A stretch of DNA of 50,823 nt from Thermoplasmata archaeon (GCA_030041175.1 JASHOK010000040.1:1-50823); one strand, 5' to 3'. Positions 32,226-41,967 are shown, numbered from the stretch's first letter. Numbers and translations: made by a program. The notes: a model not told the origin generated them from the sequence alone.

Positions 32226-32903
32226 GTGCCTCTCGAGTTCCACACGGGGGGCCGGCTCCGTCGCTGGCTGGGCGCCCGTCTCGGAGGCGACCTCGCGCTC
32301 GGCGACCGCGCCTGGCGACGGATCATGCACTGCCTGGGGGCGGCCATCCTGCTCTACTACGTGCTCCCCCACGACCTCTACGAGGGATTCACGCTCGGCG
32401 ACCTGCTGCTCGTCGCTCTGGCGCTCGTGATCATCCTGGAGGTCCTCCGATGGACCGGGAACGCCGAGCTGCCGACGATCCGGGAGTACGAGAAGGGCCG
32501 TGTCGCGAGCTACGTGTTCTTTGCCGTGGCCCTGGTCGCGGCGGTCTTGTTGCTCCCGATGCCGATCGCGGTGGTGGTCGTGCTCGGCACGGCCTTCGTC
32601 GACCCCTTGATCGGGGAGCTTCGGCTCTCCGACCGCTGGCGATCGACCTACCCGTGGCTGCCGGGGGCCGTCTACGTTATCCTGGGCGCGGGAGCGCTAA
32701 TCTTCGCCGCCCACCTACCGGCCTTCGTCGCGGTGGCGGCGGCCGGTATCGCCGGCGGGCTGGCCCTGGCCGTGGAACGTCCCCGGATCCGGAACTTCGA
32801 CGACGACATCGCGATGACGCTCGTGCCCGGCGTGGTGCTGCTGATCCTGGCGCACGTACTCCCGGCGCTCTCGGGCCTGGGTAGCTTCTCCCCGACGCTG
32901 TAG
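32226..32903 (+). CDS. Dolichol/phytol-kinase-like integral membrane protein
   Basis: A 225-residue membrane protein with about six hydrophobic segments. The features RRIMHCLGAAILLYYVLP, EVLRW, REYEKGRVASYVFF and DPLIGELR recall the polyprenol/phytol kinase and CTP-dependent dolichol kinase group, whose archaeal members act in isoprenoid lipid recycling. The match is by pattern only. GTG 32226 sits about 26 nt from a weak TATA-like box, in divergent orientation to purE. The C-terminus ends 17 nt before the stop of the convergent GvpD-like gene. Confidence 0.55.
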   Translation: MPLEFHTGGRLRRWLGARLGGDLALGDRAWRRIMHCLGAAILLYYVLPHDLYEGFTLGDLLLVALALVIILEVLRWTGNAELPTIREYEKGRVASYVFFAVALVAAVLLLPMPIAVVVVLGTAFVDPLIGELRLSDRWRSTYPWLPGAVYVILGAGALIFAAHLPAFVAVAAAGIAGGLALAVERPRIRNFDDDIAMTLVPGVVLLILAHVLPALSGLGSFSPTL

Positions 32904-32919
32904 GTCCGGGGGCGCGACG

Positions 32920-34467
32920 TTAGAGGATCGGCGTCAGCTTGGCGTGGGGAGGCCCCTTCGTGGGGTCGTACGAGATCGAGTAGATCGTCGTACGCGGCCG
33001 GATCCCGTAGATGCACGGCGCGTTGTCGATATTGATGATCCGGAAGTACGAGTCCATCATGTTCAGGATCTCGCTCGACACCAGCAGCCCCGGCTTCAGG
33101 AGCCCGATTCCGAGGTTGCCGAGCAACTTCGTGCGCTGGACTCCCTGGAAGTAGAGCCGGATCGCGACCTGGTCGCCCATCAGGCTCTCCATCGTATCGA
33201 AGGCGGTGTACTCGATGAACGGCTTTCCCTCGGGGCCCCGGACGGCCTTTTCGGCGCTGGTCATCGCCCGGGTCGCCTCGTCCCGGCCGTACCGCGCCAT
33301 CGGCACGATGTAGCTCTCCTCGCTCTCCGATGCCGTGTAGTCGGCGATCCGGACCCGGCTATCGAAGATGTGCGGAGGACAGTACCGGGTGATGGTGTCC
33401 CGGAGCTTTTCGGGCGACTCGCCGGCGGCGAGGACCGCCGTGATCCCCCGGCTCTGGGTGAGGAAGTTGAGGAAGGTCGGGACCAGCACGAGGTAGTAGT
33501 CATCGATGCCGACGTTCACGTCGACTTCGAAGGCGTTGTAACTCCCCCGGCGGAAGCCTCCGCCGAGTAAGGCGTCAAAGTCCCCGATGCCCGTAGAGTA
33601 GAACCGCTCGGGGTCCGCCTCGGGTCCCCACTGGGGGGAAGGCGCCGGTGAATGGGGCGCCGGCGTGCCCGGCCCGAGCGCCGTGAAGCGGCCCCCGGCG
33701 AGCGTGACCGCGTACCGCGGCTGGCCAATGGCAGTCGCTCGAAGCTTCTCGAGACGCATGTGCCGGACGCGACGCTCATCGAGTTCCTCGCGGACGACCG
33801 AGACGAGCCCGTCGACCAGGTACTCGATGCCACCGGCCTCGGGCTTCTCCAGGATCATGACCACGTTGGTGTTGGAGTTCTCGACGAGGTCCTTCTGGAG
33901 CGCCATCACGAACTCTTCCATCTCGAGTCCGTACTTGTGCGTCACACCCTCGAGCGAATCGATGACGAGCAGCGCCTTTTCTGGCAGCACCGCCTCGATC
34001 CGGTTGTAGCAGTTCTCGACCTCCGGCATCGGATTGCGACGCAGCAGGGCGTTCAGCTGGGCCCGGTCGACCCGGGTGGGCGGTCCCCGCTCGTCGGAGA
34101 TCGCCTGCATCACGTGACGGGCCGCGGTGATCTTTGCCCGCTGGTCCTCGGGCAGGTCCTGGGCGACGGCCTTATCCCGGGCGTGGAGCGTGTCGAGGAA
34201 GAGCTTACCGGCGTCCAGGATGCGGGTCCGGAGCTCGCTCGACCGGAGCCACGGGAATTGGCGGTACAGTGCGTCGTCGCTGACGCGGGTGGAGAGGTAG
34301 AACGACTGATTGGGCCGGCCCATCCGCTCGAGCAGCTCGAGACCGAAGGTCGTCTTGCCGGTACCGGCGCCGCCCTTCACGATCAGGGAGCGGCCGCCCT
34401 TTCCGCCCAAGAACGTGGAGACCTCGAGCGGGATGGCCCCGGCGGCAGCCCCGTTGTTTCCCTGCAT
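32920..34467 (-). CDS. GvpD-like / KaiC-like tandem RecA-fold ATPase
   Basis: A 515-residue protein with two RecA-type domains. The first has Walker A KGGAGTGKTTFG (about residues 32-43) and Walker B LLVIDSLEG, and resembles the P-loop domain of archaeal GvpD and KaiC-like proteins. The second (from about residue 290) keeps the KaiC-type opening GIGDFDALLGGGFRRGS but lacks the P-loop lysine: the next segment reads NAFEVDVNVGIDD. No gas-vesicle gene is nearby, so a signalling or regulatory role is more likely. alaS ends 106 nt upstream on the same strand. Confidence 0.7.
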   Translation of the reverse strand: MQGNNGAAAGAIPLEVSTFLGGKGGRSLIVKGGAGTGKTTFGLELLERMGRPNQSFYLSTRVSDDALYRQFPWLRSSELRTRILDAGKLFLDTLHARDKAVAQDLPEDQRAKITAARHVMQAISDERGPPTRVDRAQLNALLRRNPMPEVENCYNRIEAVLPEKALLVIDSLEGVTHKYGLEMEEFVMALQKDLVENSNTNVVMILEKPEAGGIEYLVDGLVSVVREELDERRVRHMRLEKLRATAIGQPRYAVTLAGGRFTALGPGTPAPHSPAPSPQWGPEADPERFYSTGIGDFDALLGGGFRRGSYNAFEVDVNVGIDDYYLVLVPTFLNFLTQSRGITAVLAAGESPEKLRDTITRYCPPHIFDSRVRIADYTASESEESYIVPMARYGRDEATRAMTSAEKAVRGPEGKPFIEYTAFDTMESLMGDQVAIRLYFQGVQRTKLLGNLGIGLLKPGLLVSSEILNMMDSYFRIINIDNAPCIYGIRPRTTIYSISYDPTKGPPHAKLTPIL

Positions 34468-34573
34468 CCGTGCGACCGACCTACGCCGACTTACCGGACG
34501 CCAAGACGCCCGGGCATCCGAATAATGGAGCCGAATAGAAGGTAAAGCTTTCGCCGACGCGGTGGGGATTTCG

Positions 34574-37156
34574 TTACCGGCTGGCCTCCGGAACGGCGGC
34601 TAATCTCGCGACCGCGTCGCGGCCGGCCGCGACGGCCCGGGCCAATGGCTCGCCCGGCTCGCCCTGGGCGGTCGCCGCGGAGGCGTTCCCGCCTCCCTTG
34701 CCGCCGAAGGCCGCCCGCATGGACTCGAGAACCACGTCGGCCGGCACGTGCGGACTCGACGAGCCGACGAACAGCAGCCCACGGCCCTCCGACTCCCCGG
34801 GCAGAATCACCACTCGGTCGGCCTGTCGGGTCAGCCGACGGGAGAGCTCCTGCAGCTGGCTCCGGGTCAGCGGCGAGACCCGCCCCACGGTCAGCGTTAC
34901 TCGGCCGACGGCGGAGGTCGACCGATCATCGGCCTCGAGCTCCTCCGCAAGCTTCCCGAGGTCGCGTCGTTCTTCCTGCCGCCCCGCGCGCCGGATTTCT
35001 TCCAGCTCTCCCAGCAGCCGCGCGACGGCCGCGGGAACCTTTTCCGGCGGCACTCCCAGTTGCCGGGAGGCTTCGTGCAGCGCCGAATCTCGCTCCTCGC
35101 GGACGACCACCCCCCGGTCGCCGGCGACATAGGACAGACGGACGATCCCATCCTGGATCCGGTCCGTGGCGACGATCTGGATCGACCCGACCTCGCTGGT
35201 ATGGGTGACGTGGGTCCCCCCGCACGCCTCGACGTCGAAGTTCTCGATCTCGACGATCCGGAGGTCGCGCCCCGGCACGGCCCCACCCTGGTAGAGCGTG
35301 AAGCCGAATCGCCGTTCCGCTTCGGTCCGGGGCTCGAAATAGCTCTTGACCGCCCGGTTCTCGGCGACGATCCGGTTTGCGAGTCGTTCCACCTCTCGCA
35401 GCTCCGTGGGCTGCAGGGGGCGGTAGTGCGTGATATCGATCCGGGCAATGTCCGTCCCCTTGTACGCGCCGGCCTGCCATACGTGGGGCCCGAGAACGCT
35501 CCGCAAGGCACCGTTCATGATGTGCGTCGCGGTGTGGTGAGCCATCAGCTGCCGTCGACGCTCCGCGTCGATGCGGCCATGGACCTCCTCGTTCGGCCGA
35601 AAATCGTGGACGCGCTCCAGGTGGTGGAAGACCCAGGGACCCTTCCGGGCGACCTCGGTGACCGCGATGTCGCCGAGATGGCCGGTATCGGTGATCTGCC
35701 CGCCGCCGGTCGGATAGAAGTACGTCCGGTCGAGGATCACCCAGCCGCCCTCGCTCCAGAGCACGTGGGCGCGGAACGACGACGTGTACGGATCCAGGTA
35801 GTACAGGGCCTCGGTCGCGGGCGTCGAGGCAGGCGGTTCCGGGAGCCCTGCGCCGGTCTCCGCATACTCGCGCTCGGGTTGGTCGCCCTCGTGCCGGGCG
35901 GCGACCCGGGCATAGAAGTCCTCCGGGATCGGCGGGGGGTTCCGCAGCTCCTCGACGGCGACGTCCGGCGGAAGCCCCAGGGAATCGTACCACTCGACGA
36001 GGTCGTTTCCGTCCACGGTCCGACCCTCCTTCGCAAAGCGCTCCTCCAGCCGACGGACCTGTTGCCGGCCCCGCTGGATCGACTCTTCGTAGCGCTCGAC
36101 CTCGGCCTGGAGGACCCGGTGCAGGTCGTCGCGGTGCGCCCCGATCTCCGGGAAATCGCGAGCGAGCTCGTGCCCGCTCCGGTCGATGATCTGGAGGAAG
36201 TCCGGAGCGGCCTCCACCCGGGCGAGGATGCGGAGCATCCGACGGATGAGGAGTCGGGCATAGTACCCTTCCTTCGCGTTCGAGGGCACGACCCCATCGG
36301 TGAGCAGGAAGTTGATGGCGCGCGCGTGGTCTGCGAGGATCGCGGCCTCGCGAGGCATCAGCACGTTTCGAAGTTCCGAGTAGAACTCGCCGAACACGGC
36401 CTCGTAGGCGGTCGGCGTACCCTGGGACATCCACGTGAACCGTTCGAGACCGTATCCCGTGTCGACGACCGTGAGCGGCATCGGCTTGAGCCGGTCGCCG
36501 TCGCGCGTGTATTCCATGAAGACGAGGGTGGCGACCTCGAGGCCCTGCAGCCCGACGCTCAGCGACGGGCCGAGATTGCCGCCGCCTTCCCAGGCCTCCT
36601 CCTTGTACGAGATCTTCCGGGGGTCGACCCCGAATTCACCGGTCAGGTACGTGTGGCAGAGCTCGGTCGTACGGTCCTTGAAGTACACCTCGTGCCCCGG
36701 CTTGTTGAACGCGTGATGCGCCATCATTTCGAAGAGGGAAAAGTGCCGGCCGCTGCGGCCGATCTCCTCGAGGTCGTTGAGCCGGAGCGCCGGCTGGCTG
36801 ATGGTGAGGGGGTTGGCCGGCGGAGGGATCTGGCCGGAGGTCACCCACGGCTGGAAGTCGTAGATGCTCGCCTGCACGAAGAACACGTCGTTCCGCCAGC
36901 GGGCCACGATCGGATACCTCCGGATGCGCGTGTGCCCGGCCCGCTCGAAGAAGGAGAGGAACGATTCCCGCATCTCCGACAGGCTGAGCGCCTGGTTGAA
37001 CGGGGACGCCCCGACGAACGAGTAGGGAGTGCACGGGTCCTCCTGGCACCGCTCCAGATCCCCCTGGCTCCAGAATGCCGCCCCGCACGAGGTGCACGTC
37101 CGACGATGGAACCCCTGCTGGTGGAAGAAGGCGAGGTCGTACTCGGACGGCTCCAT
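34574..37156 (-). CDS. alaS: Alanyl-tRNA synthetase (archaeal type)
   Basis: An 860-residue AlaRS. The archaeal N-terminal zinc element is visible (CTSCGAAFWS and CQEDPC). The class II catalytic core, the tRNA-recognition helices and the editing domain follow, with HHTATH (about residue 539) and CGGTH (about 643) as the metal site that clears Ser/Gly-tRNA. The C-terminal C-Ala domain with the glycine-rich FGGKGGGN completes it. ATG 37156 is chosen over an in-frame GTG nine codons upstream because it lies about 28 nt from a TATA-like cctttag. nth ends 26 nt upstream. Confidence 0.95.
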   Translation of the reverse strand: MEPSEYDLAFFHQQGFHRRTCTSCGAAFWSQGDLERCQEDPCTPYSFVGASPFNQALSLSEMRESFLSFFERAGHTRIRRYPIVARWRNDVFFVQASIYDFQPWVTSGQIPPPANPLTISQPALRLNDLEEIGRSGRHFSLFEMMAHHAFNKPGHEVYFKDRTTELCHTYLTGEFGVDPRKISYKEEAWEGGGNLGPSLSVGLQGLEVATLVFMEYTRDGDRLKPMPLTVVDTGYGLERFTWMSQGTPTAYEAVFGEFYSELRNVLMPREAAILADHARAINFLLTDGVVPSNAKEGYYARLLIRRMLRILARVEAAPDFLQIIDRSGHELARDFPEIGAHRDDLHRVLQAEVERYEESIQRGRQQVRRLEERFAKEGRTVDGNDLVEWYDSLGLPPDVAVEELRNPPPIPEDFYARVAARHEGDQPEREYAETGAGLPEPPASTPATEALYYLDPYTSSFRAHVLWSEGGWVILDRTYFYPTGGGQITDTGHLGDIAVTEVARKGPWVFHHLERVHDFRPNEEVHGRIDAERRRQLMAHHTATHIMNGALRSVLGPHVWQAGAYKGTDIARIDITHYRPLQPTELREVERLANRIVAENRAVKSYFEPRTEAERRFGFTLYQGGAVPGRDLRIVEIENFDVEACGGTHVTHTSEVGSIQIVATDRIQDGIVRLSYVAGDRGVVVREERDSALHEASRQLGVPPEKVPAAVARLLGELEEIRRAGRQEERRDLGKLAEELEADDRSTSAVGRVTLTVGRVSPLTRSQLQELSRRLTRQADRVVILPGESEGRGLLFVGSSSPHVPADVVLESMRAAFGGKGGGNASAATAQGEPGEPLARAVAAGRDAVARLAAVPEASR

Positions 37157-37182
37157 CGGTGCGTCGCCGAGTGCGGGTCGCA

Positions 37183-37947
37183 CTAAAGGGATTTGGTCGC
37201 GCGCACCGACCTCGACGGACGGAGGCGCGGCGCTCGTCGCCGGCGGCCCTTTCCCCCGGCCCAGTCCTCCCTGCGCGGGGGCCGGCGGCCGTCCCGAAGG
37301 GCCACACCCGTGGCACAGTACTCCCGGATCGGGCAACGATCGCACAGCGGCCGATTCGGTCGGCAGATGTTCTGGCCGTGCTGCACCAGGACCGGGTTGA
37401 GCGGGATCCAGTACTGCGGAGGAACGCGGGCCACCAGCTCCCGCTCCGTCTGCTCGGGCGTCCGGGTTTTCACGAGGCCGAGCCGGTTCGCGATCCGGTG
37501 CACATGCGTGTCGACGGGCACCGCCGGGAGCCCGTACCCGAAGACGAGCACACAGTTGGCTGTCTTCGGCCCCACGCCGGGCAGGCTCAGCAGCGCCTCT
37601 CGATCCGCCGGGACCTTTCCATCGAACCGGGTGAGGATCTCCCGCGCCGTGGCGCGGATATGCTTCGCCTTCGTGCGGTAGTAGCCCGTGCCATAGACGA
37701 GCCGTTCCACTTTCGCCCGGGGCGCGGCGGCCAACTCTCGGGGCCCCGGATAGACGGCGAAGAGCTGGGCGCTGGCCCGGTCCGTGTTCTCGTCCCGGGT
37801 CCGCTGAGATAGGATCGTGCCGATGAGAACCTGGAAGGGATTCTCGGCGTGGTCCCGGAGATACGGAACTCGCCAGTCCCCTCGATGGTAGAAGGCGCTC
37901 AGCCGGTCCAGGATGACGTCCCAGTCGAACGGTTTCGGTTCGGTCAT
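37183..37947 (-). CDS. nth: Endonuclease III (base-excision DNA glycosylase/AP lyase)
   Basis: A 254-residue endonuclease III. The helix-hairpin-helix LSLPGVGPKTANCVL contains the catalytic Lys and the VDTHV segment the catalytic Asp. The [4Fe-4S] ligands C-x6-C-x2-C-x5-C appear in CRPNRPLCDRCPIREYC. A basic tail of about 40 residues, rich in Arg and Pro, extends beyond the usual end. It removes oxidised pyrimidines. ATG 37947 overlaps the folC stop (ATGA), and alaS follows on the same strand, so folC-nth-alaS may be one unit with an extra alaS promoter. Confidence 0.93.
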   Translation of the reverse strand: MTEPKPFDWDVILDRLSAFYHRGDWRVPYLRDHAENPFQVLIGTILSQRTRDENTDRASAQLFAVYPGPRELAAAPRAKVERLVYGTGYYRTKAKHIRATAREILTRFDGKVPADREALLSLPGVGPKTANCVLVFGYGLPAVPVDTHVHRIANRLGLVKTRTPEQTERELVARVPPQYWIPLNPVLVQHGQNICRPNRPLCDRCPIREYCATGVALRDGRRPPRREDWAGGKGRRRRAPRLRPSRSVRATKSL

Positions 37948-39353
37948 CGGCCCCGGTGGCCCCGGGGCGTCGCGAGCGGAACTTCCTGACCGGGGCCCCG
38001 CATCGCCGGGTCGGAGAGGTCCGGCTCGTCCGTGGGCGTGCCTTCGAGCGTGTTGAGCAGCTCTCCGGCCAGGTAGTCGCTGCCGACCGCGATCGTGTAG
38101 CCGTCGGCCCGGGTCGCGGCACGCGCCAGGGCGAGGCCCTCGCTGGCGGACCGGGCGACGACGACCCGGGGGAACCGGACGCGCGCGGCCCGGCGGATAT
38201 CCTCCACGTCGGCGGTCCGGTCGGAGCGGATCGGGGTCAGCACGATGGAGCGGGAGAGCAGGGAGAGGGACTCGAACATCTCGTCGAAGCGTTTGCCCTG
38301 CAGGCAGCCGAACAGCAACCCATTCGCTTCCGGCTCGGAGAAGGGAAAGAGCTCGGTCAGGCTCTGCGCCACTGCGCGAGCGCTTTCCGGAGTGTGCGCC
38401 ACGTCGATGAACAGCGGAGGATGGGAAGCGGCGAGGTCCAGCCGGCCTCGCCACTGCACCGAGCGCAGACCCCGGCGGATTGATTCCTCGGTGAGCGGTC
38501 GACCGATCGTCGGGCCGAACAGGTCCGACGCGGCGACGGCGAGTGCGGCGTTCCGGGCCTGGAAGTTTCCGAGCAGGGGGAGTTCCACGCCGGTGAGTTC
38601 CCGGTGCGGAGTCGTGATGTCCAGCTTCTGTCCGTGCGCGGAGAGCACCCGGTTGGCGATCTTGAGTTCCCGGTCGAGTCGCCAGATCGGGACTCCTTGG
38701 ATCCCCGCCACCCGCGTGATCTCCCGGAGGGGCTCGTCCTTGCCTTCGCCGAGCACGAGCCGCATTCCGGGGTGCAGGATCCCGGCCTTCTCGTGGGCGA
38801 TGTGGGTCAACGTCGGCCCGAGCACCTCGGTGTGCTCCAGCTCGATGGTCGTGATGACGCCGACCTTGGCGTCCAGAACGTTCGTGGCGTCGAGTCGGCC
38901 CCCGAGGCCCACCTCGATGACGGCCGCGTCGACGTGCTCATGCGCGAACCATTCGAAGGCGAGCGCGGTGGTGACCTCGAAGAACGTCGGAGGCCGCGGG
39001 ATCCGGCCGGCACCGGCGAGCGACACCGCCAGTGCGCGGACGCGCTGGATGCCGTGCACGACCGCACCGGGGTCGATCGGCTTCCGATCGATCTGGATCC
39101 GCTCCCGGTAGCTCTGGAGGTGCGGCGACGTGAACAGCCCGGTCTTCAGGCCCGAGGACGTGAGGATGCCGGCCGTCAGGGCGGAGACGGAACCCTTGCC
39201 CTTGCTGCCGGCGACGTGGATCGTGGGGTACCGACGCTCGGGGTGGTCCATCGCCTCGAGCAGGCCCCGGATGACGTCGAGGCCGGGCTGCGCGCCGAAG
39301 CGCCGCAACTGGTAGAGGTGAGCGAGAGACTCCCGATACGCGTCGTCGGACAC
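37944..39353 (-). CDS. folC: Folylpolyglutamate synthase / dihydrofolate synthase
   Basis: A 469-residue Mur-ligase-family FolC. The P-loop is VAGSKGKGSVSAL (about residue 48). FTSPHLQSYRERI follows, then EVGLGGRLDATNV, IELEHTEVLG and the C-terminal domain with FIDVAHTPESA. It adds glutamate to folate-type cofactors. The sequence looks bacterial in type; many archaea lack it, so transfer is likely but unproven. GTG 39353 lies about 34 nt from a TATA-like gttatagc (39384-39391 on the plus strand). Confidence 0.9.
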   Translation of the reverse strand: MSDDAYRESLAHLYQLRRFGAQPGLDVIRGLLEAMDHPERRYPTIHVAGSKGKGSVSALTAGILTSSGLKTGLFTSPHLQSYRERIQIDRKPIDPGAVVHGIQRVRALAVSLAGAGRIPRPPTFFEVTTALAFEWFAHEHVDAAVIEVGLGGRLDATNVLDAKVGVITTIELEHTEVLGPTLTHIAHEKAGILHPGMRLVLGEGKDEPLREITRVAGIQGVPIWRLDRELKIANRVLSAHGQKLDITTPHRELTGVELPLLGNFQARNAALAVAASDLFGPTIGRPLTEESIRRGLRSVQWRGRLDLAASHPPLFIDVAHTPESARAVAQSLTELFPFSEPEANGLLFGCLQGKRFDEMFESLSLLSRSIVLTPIRSDRTADVEDIRRAARVRFPRVVVARSASEGLALARAATRADGYTIAVGSDYLAGELLNTLEGTPTDEPDLSDPAMRGPGQEVPLATPRGHRGR

Positions 39354-39383
39354 CGGTCGTCGCGCCTCTGTGAGGAGATGCGG

Positions 39384-39391
39384 GCTATAAC
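39384..39391 (-). promoter_or_regulatory. TATA-like box for folC-nth
   Basis: Reads gttatagc on the minus strand in the 72-nt gap between the mutase gene and folC. The spacing to GTG 39353 allows a leader of under 10 nt. Confidence 0.5.
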
Positions 39392-39425
39392 GCTGCCCGG
39401 CGCGCCGGCCGCTTCGGTCGGGCCC

Positions 39426-41147
39426 TCAGAACATCGAGCGTTCGCGGTAGGTGCCGAAGACGTCCTGGAAGGCGTGGACGATCTCGCCCAGGGTCGCGTC
39501 GGCGCGGAGGGCATCCAGGACGGCGGGCATCGTGTTCCGCTCCGGGTCGGTCGCCGCCCGACGCAGCTGCTCCAGGGCTGCGGCGTGCTTGCGGACGGAC
39601 CGCCGGGCCCGCAGCGACCTCAGGCGACGGGACTGCGCCCTGCGGGCCTGTTCGGAGATCTTGAGCCGGGGAACGGCCACGGGCTCGTCGACGGTGTACG
39701 CGTTGACGCCGACCACGCGGAGGTCGCCGGACTCCACCCGGCGCTGGTACCGGAACGACGCCTCCTGGATCTCCCGCTGGAAGAACCCGCGCTCGATCGC
39801 CGGCACGACGCCGCCCAGCTCGTCGATCCGGTCGAAATAGCGGTGGGCCGCGGCTTCGAGCTCGTCGGTCAGCCACTCGACGTAGTAGCTGCCGCCGAAC
39901 GGATCGACGGACTCCGCCACGCCGCTCTCGTCGGCCAGGATCTGCTGGGTCCGGAGTGCGATGCGGGCGGCATCCTCCGTCGGCAGCTGCAGCGCCTCGT
40001 CGTACGAGTTCGTGTGCAGCGACTGCGTTCCCCCCAGGACGCCCGCGAGCGCCTGGACGGTCGTCCGTACGATGTTGAGCTCCGGTTGCTGGGCCGTGCA
40101 GGAACATCCGGCCGTCTGGGTATGGAAGCGCAGCCAGAGCGACCGTTCCTTGGTCGCGCCGAACCGGTTCTTCATCACGTCAGCCCAGATCCGCCGAGCG
40201 GCCCGGAACTTCGCGATCTCCTCAAAGAAGTCGTTGTGCGAGTTGAAGAAGAAGGAGAGACGGGGCGCGAACTCATCGACGTTCAGACCGCGACGGAGAG
40301 CGGCTTCGACGTAGCACATCCCATCCGCGAGGGTGAAGGCAAGTTCCTGCGCGGCGGTGGAGCCCGCCTCCCGGATGTGGTATCCGGAGATCGATACCGG
40401 GTTCCACTTCGGCAGATGCTGCGTCGCGTACTCGAGGGTGTCGGTGACGAGTCGGACGGCCGGCGCCGGCGGATAGAGGAATTCTTTCTGCGCGATGTAC
40501 TCTTTCAGGATATCGTTCTGGGTGGTGCCCCCGAGCGATGCGGCGGGGATCCCCGACGCCTCCGCGGCGAGCGTGTACATCCCCCAGACGATGTTCGCCG
40601 GGCCGTTGATGGTCATGGACGTCGTCACCCGGTCCAGCGGAATGCCCCGGAGCAGCCGGCGCATGTCGTCCAGCGACGAGACGTTCACGCCGCACTTGCC
40701 GACCTCACCCAGTGCCTCGGGGTCGTCCGCGTCGATGCCGTAGAGGGTGGGGTCGTCGAACGCGATCGACAGGCCGGACTCTCCGTGCGCCAGGAGGTAG
40801 TGGAACCGCTGGTTCGTCGCTTCGGGGGTTCCGAAGCCGGAGAACATCCGCATCGACCAGGTCCGGCCCCGATACATCGTGGGGTGAATGCCGCGGGTGT
40901 ACGGGAACTGGCCGGGGTATCCGATCCGGGCCGGGTCCGGGGATCTCGACGACGGAAGATACAGCCGGTCCACCGGCAGACCGCCCAGGGTTTCGAAGGT
41001 GTCCCGGCGCTCGGGGTTCCGGGCGAGGAACGGCCGCAGGGTTTCCTCCGTCCACCGCGTCTCGGCCTCGCCGACGGCGCCGGAACGCGTGGGCTTCGAA
41101 CCCGGTGGGCTCTCTGCGGGCGGGTCGGCGGGACGGGTCGCCGCCAT
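39426..41147 (-). CDS. mcmA: Methylmalonyl-CoA mutase large (catalytic) subunit
   Basis: A 573-residue catalytic TIM-barrel subunit of the acyl-CoA mutase family, without the cobalamin-binding domain, which must be a separate protein as in archaeal two-part mutases. Hallmarks are the YPGQFPYTRGI N-terminal motif, GGTTQNDILKEYIAQKE, the TAQQPE segment, LGGTQSLHTNSYDEAL and DPFGGSYYVE. It interconverts methylmalonyl-CoA and succinyl-CoA, or a related pair such as isobutyryl-CoA. ATG 41147 has a strong GGAGGT sequence 5 nt upstream. The cobalamin subunit and epimerase are not in the window. Confidence 0.93.
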   Translation of the reverse strand: MAATRPADPPAESPPGSKPTRSGAVGEAETRWTEETLRPFLARNPERRDTFETLGGLPVDRLYLPSSRSPDPARIGYPGQFPYTRGIHPTMYRGRTWSMRMFSGFGTPEATNQRFHYLLAHGESGLSIAFDDPTLYGIDADDPEALGEVGKCGVNVSSLDDMRRLLRGIPLDRVTTSMTINGPANIVWGMYTLAAEASGIPAASLGGTTQNDILKEYIAQKEFLYPPAPAVRLVTDTLEYATQHLPKWNPVSISGYHIREAGSTAAQELAFTLADGMCYVEAALRRGLNVDEFAPRLSFFFNSHNDFFEEIAKFRAARRIWADVMKNRFGATKERSLWLRFHTQTAGCSCTAQQPELNIVRTTVQALAGVLGGTQSLHTNSYDEALQLPTEDAARIALRTQQILADESGVAESVDPFGGSYYVEWLTDELEAAAHRYFDRIDELGGVVPAIERGFFQREIQEASFRYQRRVESGDLRVVGVNAYTVDEPVAVPRLKISEQARRAQSRRLRSLRARRSVRKHAAALEQLRRAATDPERNTMPAVLDALRADATLGEIVHAFQDVFGTYRERSMF

Positions 41148-41171
41148 CGTACCTCCTACGGAGTCGCCGCG

Positions 41172-41924
41172 TTAAATCGATTCGGGCACGCGCAGCCCTA
41201 CCAGGTCCGAGTGGCCCCGGCGCCAGACCCGGGTCCGAAGCGACCGGGCGAACCGGGGGAAGGCGTCCCCCGTCCATTGCGTGTTGTCGGCCAGCACGAT
41301 CGATCCCGGTCGGAGCTTGGGCCGGATCGTCTCCAGCTCGAACGTCAGATGCGCAGGGGTGTGCCGGCTGTCGTGGAGGAAAATTCCCACGGAGGGCAGG
41401 CTCCGGACGACCGTCGGCAGTACCTCCTCGCTCCGGCCCAGGTGGAGGTCCCATCCCTTCCGATACAGCGGTGGGATCGCCCACCCACTGGACCTCCCGG
41501 GCGGGACGCTCACCTCCGACTCCCGAGGCCCCAGCTCGGCGCTCGCCTGAACCTGGGGAAGGTCGACGGAGTGGAGCGTCCCCCGCCGGTTGCGCCGGAG
41601 AGCGGCCAGGAAATGGACCGAAGAGACGCCGGAGGAGACTCCGGTCTCAACGATATGATCCGGACGAGTGGCCCGGGCGAGCGCGTAGAGTTCGTAGGGC
41701 GCCCGAAACTGGGCGTAGAATCGCCGTCCACCGGCCAGATGGGTCTTCCGAAGCGACCGGGCCAGCGAGACGAGGCTCGGAATCTCGGCGAGCCACGGCT
41801 CCACCTTTGCCGGCGGAACGCCCAGGAGCCCGGAGAGCCACCGCCGGTTCGGAACGGCACGCGCGTCTCCCAGCTGTCGGACCGTTTCCGCGATACGGGC
41901 CTCCAGGGACGGTCCGGCGGCCAT
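41172..41924 (-). CDS. Class I SAM-dependent methyltransferase
   Basis: A 250-residue protein. The SAM-binding region ETGVSSGVSSVHFLAAL (about residue 92) and the acidic HSVDLPQ give the class I fold. GIFLHDSRHT and LRPGSIVLADN match the group that includes macrocin-type O-methyltransferases and Methyltransf_24. The first 85 residues are helical and unlike the rest. It lies 43 nt downstream of dph6 and 24 nt upstream of the mutase gene, on the same strand as both. The substrate is unknown. Confidence 0.75.
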   Translation of the reverse strand: MAAGPSLEARIAETVRQLGDARAVPNRRWLSGLLGVPPAKVEPWLAEIPSLVSLARSLRKTHLAGGRRFYAQFRAPYELYALARATRPDHIVETGVSSGVSSVHFLAALRRNRRGTLHSVDLPQVQASAELGPRESEVSVPPGRSSGWAIPPLYRKGWDLHLGRSEEVLPTVVRSLPSVGIFLHDSRHTPAHLTFELETIRPKLRPGSIVLADNTQWTGDAFPRFARSLRTRVWRRGHSDLVGLRVPESI

Positions 41925-41967
41925 GCCCGCCGCAAGCGCCCCGCGGGATTAGGGTTGAGGGCGTCCG

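Noticed and set aside
31680-32372. Upstream extension of guaA in the same frame
   Set aside because: It covers purE in another frame. The GTGA overlap with purE gives a normal GuaA subunit start.
34748-37186. Plus-strand open frame of 812 codons
   Set aside because: Antisense to alaS and without protein-like features.
37157-38122. Upstream extension of alaS into nth and folC
   Set aside because: The extra 322 codons are out of frame with nth and folC and contain no AlaRS sequence. The archaeal zinc element starts just after ATG 37156.
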